From: Rhizobiales bacterium IMCC20636
Lineage (GTDB): Bacteria; Pseudomonadota; Alphaproteobacteria; Rhizobiales; GCA-2746425
Length of the DNA stretch: 64,000 nt
Direction: 5' to 3'
Assembly (NCBI GenBank): GCA_016865015.1
Contig: CP018226.1
Span: 3,689,001 to 3,753,000, forward strand
Shown here: one piece after another, positions 26,825 to 35,171 of the stretch
Layout: every line of letters begins with the position of its first letter
Position numbering within the stretch: position 1 is the first letter of the stretch
The notes under the pieces: generated by a model
What the model saw: the letters and a program-made list of their open reading frames with translations, nothing else
Database searches by the model: none
Told to the model about the DNA's origin: nothing
Program-made: the position numbers and the translations under genes

Positions 26825-28051
26825 ATGGAGCTAATGAATCAACCCTTTTCTGGACAGCTTGGGAACCGTCTGATCGAATTGCTTGATTCAGCAGATTTTC
26901 ATACTTTGAATATCGCAGTCGCCTTCGCAAAGAACAGCGGCGTCCTCAGAATCAAGGATTCACTTGAGAGATTTAGAGAGCGCGGCGGAAAAGTAAATGT
27001 TCATGTCGGCGTAGATCTTGGCGGGACGTCGTATGAGGCTCTTACAGCTTTGCTACTTCATACCGACACCTTGAATGTAGTACATTCTGAAAACGGCCAG
27101 ACGTTCCACTCAAAAATCTACCAGTTTTCAGGAAGGGACAAGGAGCTGATAGTTGTTGGCTCACACAATCTGACCGGCGGCGGTCTGTGGACCAACTTCG
27201 AAAGCTCAGTTCACATGTCGGTAAATAGATCGAGTGCCAGTGAGATGCCAATACTAAGGAGGCTGGACGACTACATTGGGGAGCTGTCTTCACTCAAAGA
27301 CTCATTCATGTCGATAGGTGCTCAAGACGACATCGATAAGCTGCTTCAAAACGGCTATATATTTAAAGAAGTCGCTGAGCGAGTGCGCTTGGCGACATCT
27401 GGTACACAGGAAGGAACTCGGGAACGTCTATTCGGCAAAGGAGCTCCAGCAACGCGACCTCGCATCACCGCGCCGGAGATAGAGAAGACGGTGGCGGTTT
27501 CTGTGGCACCCGTGGGACCGACCTCTTTTCCCCCAAGTGACGAGGGACAGACTATTTGGTTTGAAACCAAGAGAATGACTGGCGGATCACGAAATATCCT
27601 TGATCTATCAAAGAGGTCCCTGGTTGAGCTCGGAGACCCCACTGACACCCCATTTGATTTAGGCGAGCCACCGTTCATGCGTGGTGGAGTCGAGTTTTTC
27701 GATCTAAATCCTGCAGCAACCAACCAGTCCAAAAATATCACCCTCAACTTCGAAGGGATTGACTATATAAGTAATACAATACTTTTCCCAAGTGGGGATA
27801 AAGCAAATGGCACGTGGCGTCTCCAAATTAAGGGAACTAGTTCTTCTGGAAGGGGGATCACAGAAGCCCTTAGAACCAAAGGTGAGGAACACTATTTGGT
27901 CAAAAAGATAGTCACCTTCACTAAGATACAGAGTGATTACTACTTCATGTCTGTGTTCCCGGAATCTGAACTTGAGAGTTTCAAGGCAGCTTCACGTATC
28001 TTGGCTCGAAATGGGGCTACTAAAAATGCTAAGCTCCTCGGTCTTCTCTAG
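26825..28051 (+). CDS. PLD-type restriction endonuclease (NgoFVII/BfiI-like)
   Basis: A 408-residue predicted type II restriction endonuclease. The N-terminal half is a phospholipase-D-type nuclease with one HKD motif: His95-Ser-Lys97, then VGSHNLTGGGLW with Ser113 and Asn115 and a Glu at 126. A single motif means two subunits must pair to form the active site, as in BfiI; such nucleases need no metal ion. The C-terminal part (about 295-408) resembles the B3-like DNA-recognition domain of this family (ISNTILFPSGDKANGTWRLQIKG). Start ATG 26825 has AAAGGAGG. It converges on two methyltransferase genes, overlapping the second by 4 bp. Confidence 0.83.
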   Translation: MELMNQPFSGQLGNRLIELLDSADFHTLNIAVAFAKNSGVLRIKDSLERFRERGGKVNVHVGVDLGGTSYEALTALLLHTDTLNVVHSENGQTFHSKIYQFSGRDKELIVVGSHNLTGGGLWTNFESSVHMSVNRSSASEMPILRRLDDYIGELSSLKDSFMSIGAQDDIDKLLQNGYIFKEVAERVRLATSGTQEGTRERLFGKGAPATRPRITAPEIEKTVAVSVAPVGPTSFPPSDEGQTIWFETKRMTGGSRNILDLSKRSLVELGDPTDTPFDLGEPPFMRGGVEFFDLNPAATNQSKNITLNFEGIDYISNTILFPSGDKANGTWRLQIKGTSSSGRGITEALRTKGEEHYLVKKIVTFTKIQSDYYFMSVFPESELESFKAASRILARNGATKNAKLLGLL

Positions 28052-28872
28052 AAGCGACTCAGCCACTCTTGGTGTTTTCCTTTCCGAATTCCGCTAATTC
28101 CGCCTTTTGCCCCGCCGAATGTGAGCATTAGAGCATCGTCATTCAGTGGGCTTCCTTCCGAAACGAACAACGGAACCTGATTTGCATGGCGGAAGTGGTT
28201 TATAAACGATGTAACATCGAAGCCAAATGCATACCCCGTCGTGCTTTGATATGGCGGGTCTACATACACGACAGCATCGCTAGGAAAGGGTTCTTCAAGC
28301 AATGTCATGATATCCATTTTGAGACAAGTCACGCCTTTCATTCCATTTACCAAGGCATCAATTCGGCGACGCAGCTCGGTCGGAGAGGGTTGCATGGGAT
28401 TGGCGGGGCTGCGGCGTATACTAGTCTCGGTTGGCTCCCAATAGTTCCGAAAACAGGCATTCGCCCAGCGTTCTCCGTTGCGCCAAATTTGTTTCCCTCC
28501 AAAGGAGCAGGCCTGAAGCACAGGATAAAGTTCTGCTTCATGCTCGCCCATTGGAGGCGTTGAGAGCGCTGACATGTGAGCTTTAAAATCGCGTTTATCA
28601 CTCGGCAAAACGGAAAGAAACTGATCGAAAACATCCATGTCGAACGTGCCAGAGCCAATGGCGGACCAGAAGGCCCCCCAAGAGCTGATGTCGAGCATCC
28701 AAATACGGTTTGGGTCGACGCCTCTGTTAACCAGTTCGACTGACACTGCGCCAGATCCGCAGCATAGGTCGTAAAATCGCGAGTTCGGCCCTGGAGCGGC
28801 ATCGAGAAGAAGGTCGACGATCTGGGCCGCTACGCGCTGTTTGCCACCCTGATATGCGCAGGGCACTCGCAT
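28048..28872 (-). CDS. DNA adenine N6-methyltransferase, D12/Dam class
   Basis: A 274-residue DNA methyltransferase. Motif X-like YQGGKQ at 7-12, the S-adenosylmethionine-binding FYDLCCGSGAVSVEL (motif I) near 33-47, and catalytic DPPY at 205-208 identify the D12 class of m6A enzymes. It should modify one strand or half of the site recognised by the neighbouring endonuclease. The frame could begin at TTG 28884, overlapping the upstream methyltransferase stop; ATG 28872 is preferred because YQGGK then sits at the usual distance from the start. The 3' end overlaps the convergent endonuclease gene by 4 bp. Confidence 0.86.
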   Translation of the reverse strand: MRVPCAYQGGKQRVAAQIVDLLLDAAPGPNSRFYDLCCGSGAVSVELVNRGVDPNRIWMLDISSWGAFWSAIGSGTFDMDVFDQFLSVLPSDKRDFKAHMSALSTPPMGEHEAELYPVLQACSFGGKQIWRNGERWANACFRNYWEPTETSIRRSPANPMQPSPTELRRRIDALVNGMKGVTCLKMDIMTLLEEPFPSDAVVYVDPPYQSTTGYAFGFDVTSFINHFRHANQVPLFVSEGSPLNDDALMLTFGGAKGGISGIRKGKHQEWLSRF

Positions 28873-28880
28873 TTGGCAGC

Positions 28881-30128
28881 TCAAGAGGATTTTCTGCGGA
28901 TTAGGATTCGTGCATAAACGCGCCGGCCGTTGATGATGCCGACACCGCCCCTGTCCTCTGTGTGCGCACGATATCTTACCTTTTTAAGGATCTTGGAAGA
29001 TACATTGGTGCGTGCGTTGCCGTTGGCAAGCATAACGATTTCGAACTGATCCGGACTGTATTTGTCGAGGAATGTGATCGGCACGCCCATGATACCGTCG
29101 TAGTCGACAGGAATATTTTGGGTGCGCCCAACGTTGATAGCATCGTAGTTTTCGTAACGTGGGTATTCGTCCGGAGTGTAGAGGCGGGTCAATGTTATGG
29201 GCTCGTGTCGCATGCTGGTTTCCAAGTTAGTGAACCAGCGTACGCCCTTTACCCGGATGAAGCGTCGTCCACTCTCGTCCACACCGCAGCTGGCGGCATT
29301 TAGCGGGTAGCTATCGGGTACATGAAATTTGCGATCCCCGGAGCGGATAGATTCTCCATACCAGACCTTATTGTCACGAAAGAGGGGGAAAACTTCCTTT
29401 GTTGTTGCAGCGTTCATGTTACCAACAATAATAAAATCCTTTTCGTGGCGCCCCAGCAGGGTAATGTACTCACGAAACAGGCTGAAAGGCGGATTTGTGG
29501 CCACTATATCGGCTTCCTCAAGCAAAGCTATGCACTCGTCTGACCGAAAATCTCCATCACCAACGAGATGGTCAAGAGAGTTGCCTGGCATAGCAAACAA
29601 GGACTCTAAATCCAGCGAACCGTCTGGCCTCTCCAGAGGCTCGTCAGGCACTTCGGTTACCACCGCCTTGTAGGCGCCTGTGACCCCCTCTAGTGGATAT
29701 TCTTGTCCCGCGATTGAGGAGTCGTCGTAGCAGGTGGATATCAGCCTCGTAAGCCCGAGCTTGTCGAAATGAAGCGCAAAAAACCGGAAGAAAGCCGACT
29801 CGAAAGGATCATCGCAGTTACACAGTATGGTCTTTCCCTTCAGTTGCTCTCGATGCCTCACCATTTCCTTAGCCACATCGTCGTACTGCGTATAGAATTC
29901 ATCTTTCTTGACGATGAACGCGCGATTGAGTGTCGCGTTTCCGGGTTTCGAGTTTAATTTTGGACGTTCGGTCATAATATCAAACGGTATGGTGCCCTCG
30001 CGAGCGACTGCTTTAAGGAAGGTATTAATTGCGGCGGACATGCTGATGCCAATCTCGTCGAAGACCTCGCTTGCACGCCTCTTAACGTCTAGATCAATGC
30101 GTATTGTCGTAGTGGGTTTGGTCGACAT
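28881..30128 (-). CDS. RelB/DinJ antitoxin-domain fusion to an EcoRI-type adenine methyltransferase
   Basis: A 415-residue fusion. Residues 1-52 (TIRIDLDVKRRASEVFDEIG, then SMSAAINTFLKAVAREGTIPFD) match a complete RelB/DinJ ribbon-helix-helix antitoxin N-terminus, including the closing PFD/E. Residues 65-415 are an EcoRI-type m6A methyltransferase: TLNRAFIVKKDEFYTQ near 66-81, ILCNCDDPFESAF near 101, catalytic NPPF at 212-215. Stand-alone EcoRI methyltransferases start near the KDEFYTQ block, so the first 60 residues are extra. No toxin gene lies nearby. Start ATG 30128 has a GAGAG site; GTG 30137 would add three residues. Two operator-like repeats lie upstream, suggesting autorepression. Methyltransferase call firm, antitoxin domain strong, regulatory role inferred. 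Confidence 0.87.
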   Translation of the reverse strand: MSTKPTTTIRIDLDVKRRASEVFDEIGISMSAAINTFLKAVAREGTIPFDIMTERPKLNSKPGNATLNRAFIVKKDEFYTQYDDVAKEMVRHREQLKGKTILCNCDDPFESAFFRFFALHFDKLGLTRLISTCYDDSSIAGQEYPLEGVTGAYKAVVTEVPDEPLERPDGSLDLESLFAMPGNSLDHLVGDGDFRSDECIALLEEADIVATNPPFSLFREYITLLGRHEKDFIIVGNMNAATTKEVFPLFRDNKVWYGESIRSGDRKFHVPDSYPLNAASCGVDESGRRFIRVKGVRWFTNLETSMRHEPITLTRLYTPDEYPRYENYDAINVGRTQNIPVDYDGIMGVPITFLDKYSPDQFEIVMLANGNARTNVSSKILKKVRYRAHTEDRGGVGIINGRRVYARILIRRKSS

Positions 30129-30150
30129 ATCTCTCACTCTTCATGTGAAA

Positions 30151-30166
30151 TACAATGTAGCACGAT
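30151..30166. promoter_or_regulatory. Operator-like repeat 1 of the methyltransferase promoter
   Basis: TACAATGTAGCACGAT, matching the copy at 30178-30193 at 14 of 16 positions, with starts 27 bp apart. The core ATACAATGTAG is an imperfect palindrome. It lies 23 bp upstream of the ATG, well placed to block transcription or translation. Confidence 0.6.
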
Positions 30167-30177
30167 TTAGTATGAAC

Positions 30178-30193
30178 TACAACGTAGCACAAT
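30178..30193. promoter_or_regulatory. Operator-like repeat 2 of the methyltransferase promoter
   Basis: TACAACGTAGCACAAT. With the base before it, CTACAACGTAG is a perfect inverted repeat (CTAC-N3-GTAG). Ribbon-helix-helix repressors such as DinJ commonly bind paired short palindromes like these. The TTGT... on the minus strand overlaps a plausible -35 region. Confidence 0.6.
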
Positions 30194-30544
30194 ACTAAGA
30201 TGGCGGCTTCACCATTTATTCACCCGAGGCTATTGATCTGCACTGAACTGTAACGGGTTGGGGGCCGAAAACGTTGCTAACTACTACCGTGCTTTCCAGA
30301 TTGGCTACGCCCGTTTCTTGCGCATTGCCTCCATTGGAGACTACCGCGGCTAACGACTGCTTCCTGCCCAATAGAGACCTTGGAATGCGTCCAGATCAAG
30401 CGATGAGGAGCGAACATCACACCTGCCGAAGGTATTCCCGCATCTTCCCGTTTTGGTGTTTACTGTGTGCTTACCATTTATCAAACGACAAAAGTCGAAG
30501 GCATCATGGTCGCGCGCAACATACTGATTTTATGTGGGGATACA

Positions 30545-30619
30545 TGGTGCCGCAGGGGAGGATTGAACTCCCGACCTCGTCATTACCAATGACGCGCTCT
30601 ACCACTGAGCTACTGCGGC
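30545..30619 (-). tRNA. tRNA-Thr (anticodon GGT)
   Basis: A 75-nt tRNA gene with a complete cloverleaf: acceptor GCCGCAG/CTGCGGC, D-arm with AGCTCAGTGGTAGAGC, anticodon arm CGTCA-TTGGTAA-TGACG giving anticodon GGT, T-arm GGGAGTTCAATCCTCCC, discriminator A and encoded CCA. The 3' end faces the restriction island, the usual orientation for islands that integrated at a tRNA 3' end. Confidence 0.97.
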
Positions 30620-30753
30620 TTTATTCATGTTTCGGTATCTATGGACGCGCTCATCTGACATATCCTAGGCAATGCTGCAAGATGGTTTGGATTGAAAAGC
30701 GCAATTTGTGACGCTATCTGCACAAAACTGCCGCAAGAATCAACAGGATGGGC

Positions 30754-30936
30754 ATGGCCAGAGACACAACAAAGCATGACAAGAAGCAGGAACGCCTCTC
30801 AGCCATGCTGCGGGAAAACCTGCAAAAACGGAAAGCGCAGATGCGGGCCCGCAGAAATGCGAGCGAGCAAATTCGCGACGACATTCCTGAAGATATTTCG
30901 GAGCAGCGCACTGAAAAGCTGCAAAAAGACGATTGA
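30754..30936 (+). CDS. Small conserved hypothetical protein upstream of murA
   Basis: A 60-residue, highly charged, probably helical protein (RLSAMLRENLQKRKAQMRARR). Proteins of this size and composition commonly precede murA in Hyphomicrobiales; function unknown. An AGG site precedes ATG 30754; ATG 30748 is the alternative. It lies about 95 bp before murA on the same strand. No membrane segment or known domain. Confidence 0.6.
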   Translation: MARDTTKHDKKQERLSAMLRENLQKRKAQMRARRNASEQIRDDIPEDISEQRTEKLQKDD

Positions 30937-31031
30937 TCCACCGCTTTCGCGTTGCTTTGTGCCGCAGCAGGCCTTGATGCAGCCTCAAATCCCTTTAAAA
31001 AGAGCGCCAACACAACACATGAAAGTATCAC

Positions 31032-32321
31032 ATGGATAAGATCCGCATTCGTGGTGGCAACAAGCTGAATGGCACCATCCAGATTTCCGGCGCAAAAAAT
31101 GCAGCCTTGCCACTCATGATCGCCAGCCTGCTGACTGATGAGACCCTGCGACTGCTGAATGTGCCCCGGCTTGCCGACGTTGCCCTGCTGCAGCGCATTC
31201 TGGGCAATCACGGTGTTGACTGCACAATCAGGGGCAAACGCCCTGGACAGGCCAGCATGGCCGGTCAAACGCTCGATCTGCGCGCCCAGGAGATTGTCGA
31301 TACGACATCACCTTATGAGCTGGTGTCGAAAATGCGCGCCAGTTTCTGGGTCATCGGCCCATTGCTGGCCCGGATGCACGAGGCGCGGGTGTCGCTGCCG
31401 GGCGGTTGCGCCATCGGCACGCGCCCTGTTGACTTTTTTCTAGACGGTTTGCGCGCTCTGGGTGCTGAAATTGAACTGGATGGCGGCTATGTGGTTGCCA
31501 AAGCCCCCAATGGTCTGATTGGCGGAACTGTTACATTTCCAAAAGTCTCTGTTGGTGCGACCCATGTTGTGATGATGGCGGCAACGCTGGCCAAGGGCAC
31601 CACACATATTGAAAACGCAGCGCGTGAGCCTGAAGTCACGGATTTGGCCAATTGTCTGATCGCGATGGGCGCCAAAATCTCCGGTGCCGGCACTGAAACA
31701 ATTACCATTGAAGGCGTTGAGAAACTGCACGGCGCGACACACACCGTATTGCCGGACCGGATTGAAACCGGCACCTACGCCATGGCTGTGGCCATGACGG
31801 GTGGTGATGTGATGTTGCAGGGCGCACGGGCGGAGCTGCTGGAAGCGGCGCTGGATGCCATCAAGGCATCGGGAACGCATGTGGAGCCAAGCGAAACCGG
31901 CATTCGCGTATACCGCAATGGTGGCCCGATCAAAGCCGTCAACGTGACGACAGCCCCCTTCCCCGGATTTCCGACAGACCTTCAGGCCCAATTCATGGCG
32001 CTGATGACGCGTGCTGAAGGCCATTCCGACATTGTGGAAACGATTTTCGAGAATCGCTTCATGCATGTTCAGGAATTGGCGCGTCTGGGCGCTAAAATCA
32101 ATCTTGATGGTCAAAAGGCCATGGTCGAGGGTGTGCCGGAGCTAACCGGTGCCCAAGTGATGGCAACAGATTTGCGGGCCTCGGTTTCGCTTGTCATTGG
32201 TGGTCTGGTGGCGGATGGTGAAACCTTCGTCAACCGGGTCTATCATCTGGACCGTGGATTCGAACGTCTTGAAGAAAAATTGCGCAATTGCGGCGCAGAA
32301 ATTGAACGCATTTCAGTCTAA
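31032..32321 (+). CDS. murA: UDP-N-acetylglucosamine 1-carboxyvinyltransferase
   Basis: First committed step of peptidoglycan synthesis: transfers enolpyruvate from phosphoenolpyruvate to UDP-GlcNAc in the cytoplasm. 429 residues, the normal length. N-terminal [27 protein letters not shown] with the conserved Lys22-Asn23 pair, catalytic Cys in [13 protein letters not shown] near residue 117 (so fosfomycin-sensitive type), and [12 protein letters not shown] with the conserved Asp near 305. First large gene of the block running through hisD. Confidence 0.98.
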   Translation: MDKIRIRGGNKLNGTIQISGAKNAALPLMIASLLTDETLRLLNVPRLADVALLQRILGNHGVDCTIRGKRPGQASMAGQTLDLRAQEIVDTTSPYELVSKMRASFWVIGPLLARMHEARVSLPGGCAIGTRPVDFFLDGLRALGAEIELDGGYVVAKAPNGLIGGTVTFPKVSVGATHVVMMAATLAKGTTHIENAAREPEVTDLANCLIAMGAKISGAGTETITIEGVEKLHGATHTVLPDRIETGTYAMAVAMTGGDVMLQGARAELLEAALDAIKASGTHVEPSETGIRVYRNGGPIKAVNVTTAPFPGFPTDLQAQFMALMTRAEGHSDIVETIFENRFMHVQELARLGAKINLDGQKAMVEGVPELTGAQVMATDLRASVSLVIGGLVADGETFVNRVYHLDRGFERLEEKLRNCGAEIERISV

Positions 32322-32338
32322 CAATTAAAGGTGACACA

Positions 32339-32800
32339 ATGTCCGCATTGAAAATGATGGCTATGGACGAAGAGGACCTGACGGTTCTTTCCGCTCATTG
32401 TCAGGACGCTGTGTTCAAGGCCGCAGATGTGACCTGGCTTGCGGCCGAAAAACGGTTTCTGATTTCGATCAATCGCTTTGTCTGGGAAAAAGCCCAAAAG
32501 GGCGGCGGCCTGATGGGTCTGCTGGGTCGCAAATCCTTTGAGCGGCACAAGGCCGTTCTGCATTTCGAGCAGGTGACCCAGGTCAAGACGAAGGGTCTGA
32601 ACCCGTCTGACGCCGATACGGTGTTCTCACTGCTGTCGATCGAATTTTTTCCCGAGGAAGACGGCGTGTCAGGTCAGCTTGAACTGATGCTGGCCGATGA
32701 TCATTCCATTCGGCTGAACGTCGACTGCATTGAAGTCCGCCTTGCCGATTTCGACGCTGCGTGGGAAACCACCAACAAGCCGAAACATCCGCTTAGCTGA
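32339..32800 (+). CDS. DUF2948 family protein
   Basis: A 153-residue soluble protein of the DUF2948 family, almost always between murA and hisD in Hyphomicrobiales. Recognised by LKMMAMDEEDLTVLSAHCQDAVFKAADVTWLAAEKRFLISINRFVWE at its start and the closing LNVDCIEVRLADFDAAWETTNKPKHP. No function established. It begins 17 bp after murA, suggesting co-transcription. Confidence 0.88.
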   Translation: MSALKMMAMDEEDLTVLSAHCQDAVFKAADVTWLAAEKRFLISINRFVWEKAQKGGGLMGLLGRKSFERHKAVLHFEQVTQVKTKGLNPSDADTVFSLLSIEFFPEEDGVSGQLELMLADDHSIRLNVDCIEVRLADFDAAWETTNKPKHPLS

Positions 32801-32847
32801 TACATGGCTGGACTGACGTCTGAGCCCCTGCCCTAAGGAATATTGCA

Positions 32848-34140
32848 TTGGTGTATCGCCTGTCCCAATCCGATCCGAATTTTTCCTCCGCGTTCCAGTC
32901 CCTGCTGGCGACAAAGCGGGAGACTTCCGAAGATGTGGATTCCACCGTTCGCACCATCGTTCAGGATGTGCGCAAGCGCGGTGATGCTGCGGTTCTGGAA
33001 CTGACTGAAAAATTTGACCGCATTGCCCTGACGGCTGATGCGCTGCGGATTCCTGAATCGGACATCATGCAGGCGGTGAAGACCGTCGCACCCAAAACAA
33101 TGGCGGCCCTGACCCTGGCCCACGACCGCATCACCTCACACCACGAAAAGCAGCTGCCAGCTGATCAGCACTACACGGATGCGCTGGGTGTCGAGCTTGG
33201 GTATCGCTGGTCTGCGGTGTCGGCGGTCGGTCTTTATGTGCCCGGCGGCACCGCGAATTATCCAAGTTCCGTCCTGATGAATGCTGTGCCTGCGCGTGTC
33301 GCAGGGGTGAAACGCATTGCCATGGTGGTGCCAACGCCCGATGGCGTGCTCAACCCGCTTGTGCTGGTGGCCGCGCATCTGGCCGGTGTCAGCGAGATCT
33401 ATCGTATTGGCGGCGCGCAAGCCGTGGCAGCGCTGGCTTATGGAACAGAGACAATTGCACCGGTTGCCAAAATTGTCGGCCCGGGCAATGCCTATGTGGC
33501 AGCCGCCAAGCGTCAGGTTTTCGGCACCGTTGGCATCGATATGATCGCCGGACCATCCGAGGTTCTGGTTGTGGCCGATGACACGGCCAATCCGGACTGG
33601 GTTGCCGCCGACCTGTTGGCTCAGGCAGAGCATGATGCCTCGGCCCAATCCATCCTCATCACCGACAGCGCCGCGCTGGCCGAAGCGGTGGAACGGTCGG
33701 TCGAAAGCCAGTTGAAAACATTGCCGCGTGCAAAGATCGCGGGTGCCAGCTGGCAGGATTTTGGTGCGGTGATTCAGGTTGCCGATGTCATGCAGGCGGC
33801 AGATCTGATTGATGCGATTGCGCCCGAGCACCTTGAGTTGTGCGTCGCAGATCCAGATGCGTTGCTGGACAAGATCACCCATGCAGGTGCTGTGTTCATG
33901 GGGCACCATACCCCGGAAGCCATTGGCGATTATGTTGGTGGGTCCAATCATGTTCTGCCGACGGCGCGCTCTGCCCGGTTTTCATCGGGATTGTCCGTGC
34001 TGGACTATATGAAACGTACGTCTATCTTGCGCTGCACGCCAGAAAACCTCAGAGTTCTGGGACCAGCTGCCATCGAACTGGCAGATGTTGAAGGCCTTGA
34101 CGGGCATGGACGCTCTGTGGCCATACGACTTAATCTGTAG
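32848..34140 (+). CDS. hisD: Histidinol dehydrogenase
   Basis: Zinc enzyme for the last two steps of histidine synthesis (L-histidinol to L-histidine, two NAD+ reduced). 430 residues. Signatures: [71 protein letters not shown] (zinc-binding Gln/His region), IAPEHLEL and the C-terminal [10 protein letters not shown]-type [15 protein letters not shown]. The likely start is TTG 32848 with AAGGAA 8 bp upstream; GTG 32851 is next. Its place here, away from other his genes, is the usual one in this order. Confidence 0.98.
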   Translation: MVYRLSQSDPNFSSAFQSLLATKRETSEDVDSTVRTIVQDVRKRGDAAVLELTEKFDRIALTADALRIPESDIMQAVKTVAPKTMAALTLAHDRITSHHEKQLPADQHYTDALGVELGYRWSAVSAVGLYVPGGTANYPSSVLMNAVPARVAGVKRIAMVVPTPDGVLNPLVLVAAHLAGVSEIYRIGGAQAVAALAYGTETIAPVAKIVGPGNAYVAAAKRQVFGTVGIDMIAGPSEVLVVADDTANPDWVAADLLAQAEHDASAQSILITDSAALAEAVERSVESQLKTLPRAKIAGASWQDFGAVIQVADVMQAADLIDAIAPEHLELCVADPDALLDKITHAGAVFMGHHTPEAIGDYVGGSNHVLPTARSARFSSGLSVLDYMKRTSILRCTPENLRVLGPAAIELADVEGLDGHGRSVAIRLNL

Positions 34141-34157
34141 CACGAGAGGCACAGGGC

Positions 34158-34673
34158 ATGTCTGACGATGGCACGGATAAATGCACGACTGAGCGGCTTT
34201 GTGCTGTTGTGCTGGATGAAAGCACCATTGGCAGAGCCTCCAGCGAGATCGAGCACGAACGCGCCATCGCGATTTACGATCTGGTTGAGGAAAATTCATT
34301 TCAGCCACTGGCAATGTCCACACCGGAAGAGACCCGTTTTCACGGCCCCTATCAGCTGAATCTGTCGCTTCAGGAATCCCGGCTTGTGTTCGAAATCCTG
34401 TTTGAAGATGGTGGACCGGTGGCCACACATATCCTGTCGCTGACGCCATTTCGCAAGATCGTCAGAGATTACTATATGGTCTGTGACAGCTATTATACGG
34501 CCATCAAGACAGCCACACCAAGCCAGATCGAGGCCATCGATATGGGGCGGCGCGGCCTGCACAATGAAGGATCACAGCTTCTGCTGGACCGACTGTCTGG
34601 AAAAATCGACATGGACTTCAACACCGCCAGGCGCCTGTTTACGCTGGTCTGTGTTCTGTACTGGAAAGGCTAG
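34158..34673 (+). CDS. UPF0262 family protein
   Basis: A 171-residue protein of unknown function, UPF0262, which follows hisD in Hyphomicrobiales. Landmarks: [47 protein letters not shown] and [38 protein letters not shown]. It starts 17 bp after hisD and ends 6 bp before the phosphatase gene. Confidence 0.88.
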   Translation: MSDDGTDKCTTERLCAVVLDESTIGRASSEIEHERAIAIYDLVEENSFQPLAMSTPEETRFHGPYQLNLSLQESRLVFEILFEDGGPVATHILSLTPFRKIVRDYYMVCDSYYTAIKTATPSQIEAIDMGRRGLHNEGSQLLLDRLSGKIDMDFNTARRLFTLVCVLYWKG

Positions 34674-34679
34674 AGTGCG

Positions 34680-35171
34680 TTGATTGACAGCGCGCCGCCC
34701 GGCGATCCATTTCCAAATCACAAGTCTGCCGACATTCGCCCCAGCGCCGTGCTGTTTGCCTGCCGGATGAATGTCATCCGCTCGCCCATGGCGGCAGCGA
34801 TTACCAGACATCTGTTTCCGAATCAGATTTATACCCGCTCTGCCGGAGTGCGCCCCGGCGCGCTTGATCCGTTTGTCCAGATTGTCATGGAAGAAGCCGG
34901 CATCGACATCAGCAAACATGTTCCGCGCTCATTCGAAGAGCTTGAAGACACCAATTTCGATCTGGTTGTCACGCTGGCACCTGAGGCGCACCATAAAGCA
35001 CTGGAACTGACGCGTACCAATGCGATGGAGGTTGAATACTGGCCAACGCTCGACCCGTCACTGGCGACAGGATCTCGCTCTCAGATCCTCGACGCCTATC
35101 GCGGCCTGCGGGACGAGTTGACGATGCGAATCAAAAAACGTTTTGACTGGCAGCCGCGCGGCAGTGATTGA
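34680..35171 (+). CDS. Low-molecular-weight phosphatase family protein
   Basis: A 163-residue protein of the low-molecular-weight tyrosine phosphatase/arsenate reductase fold. The P-loop CRMNVIRS keeps Cys-X5-Arg-Ser and there is a later DP (EYWPTLDPSLATG) in the general-acid position. Substrate unknown; it is the standard neighbour of UPF0262. Start is TTG 34680, 6 bp past the UPF0262 stop. In relatives infA and maf follow; here the next gene runs the opposite way and abuts tail to tail with no gap. Confidence 0.85.
   Translation: MIDSAPPGDPFPNHKSADIRPSAVLFACRMNVIRSPMAAAITRHLFPNQIYTRSAGVRPGALDPFVQIVMEEAGIDISKHVPRSFEELEDTNFDLVVTLAPEAHHKALELTRTNAMEVEYWPTLDPSLATGSRSQILDAYRGLRDELTMRIKKRFDWQPRGSD

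Larger units (their letters stand above)
30129..30544. other. Intergenic region between methyltransferase promoter and tRNA-Thr
   Basis: About 416 bp. The first 65 bp hold the methyltransferase promoter and its repeats. The rest has no supported gene; no integrase or duplicated tRNA end was found. Confidence 0.55.

Noticed and set aside
28881-30200. A full toxin-antitoxin module
   Set aside because: Only the antitoxin-like domain is present, fused to the methyltransferase; no RelE/YafQ-like toxin frame was found on either strand nearby.
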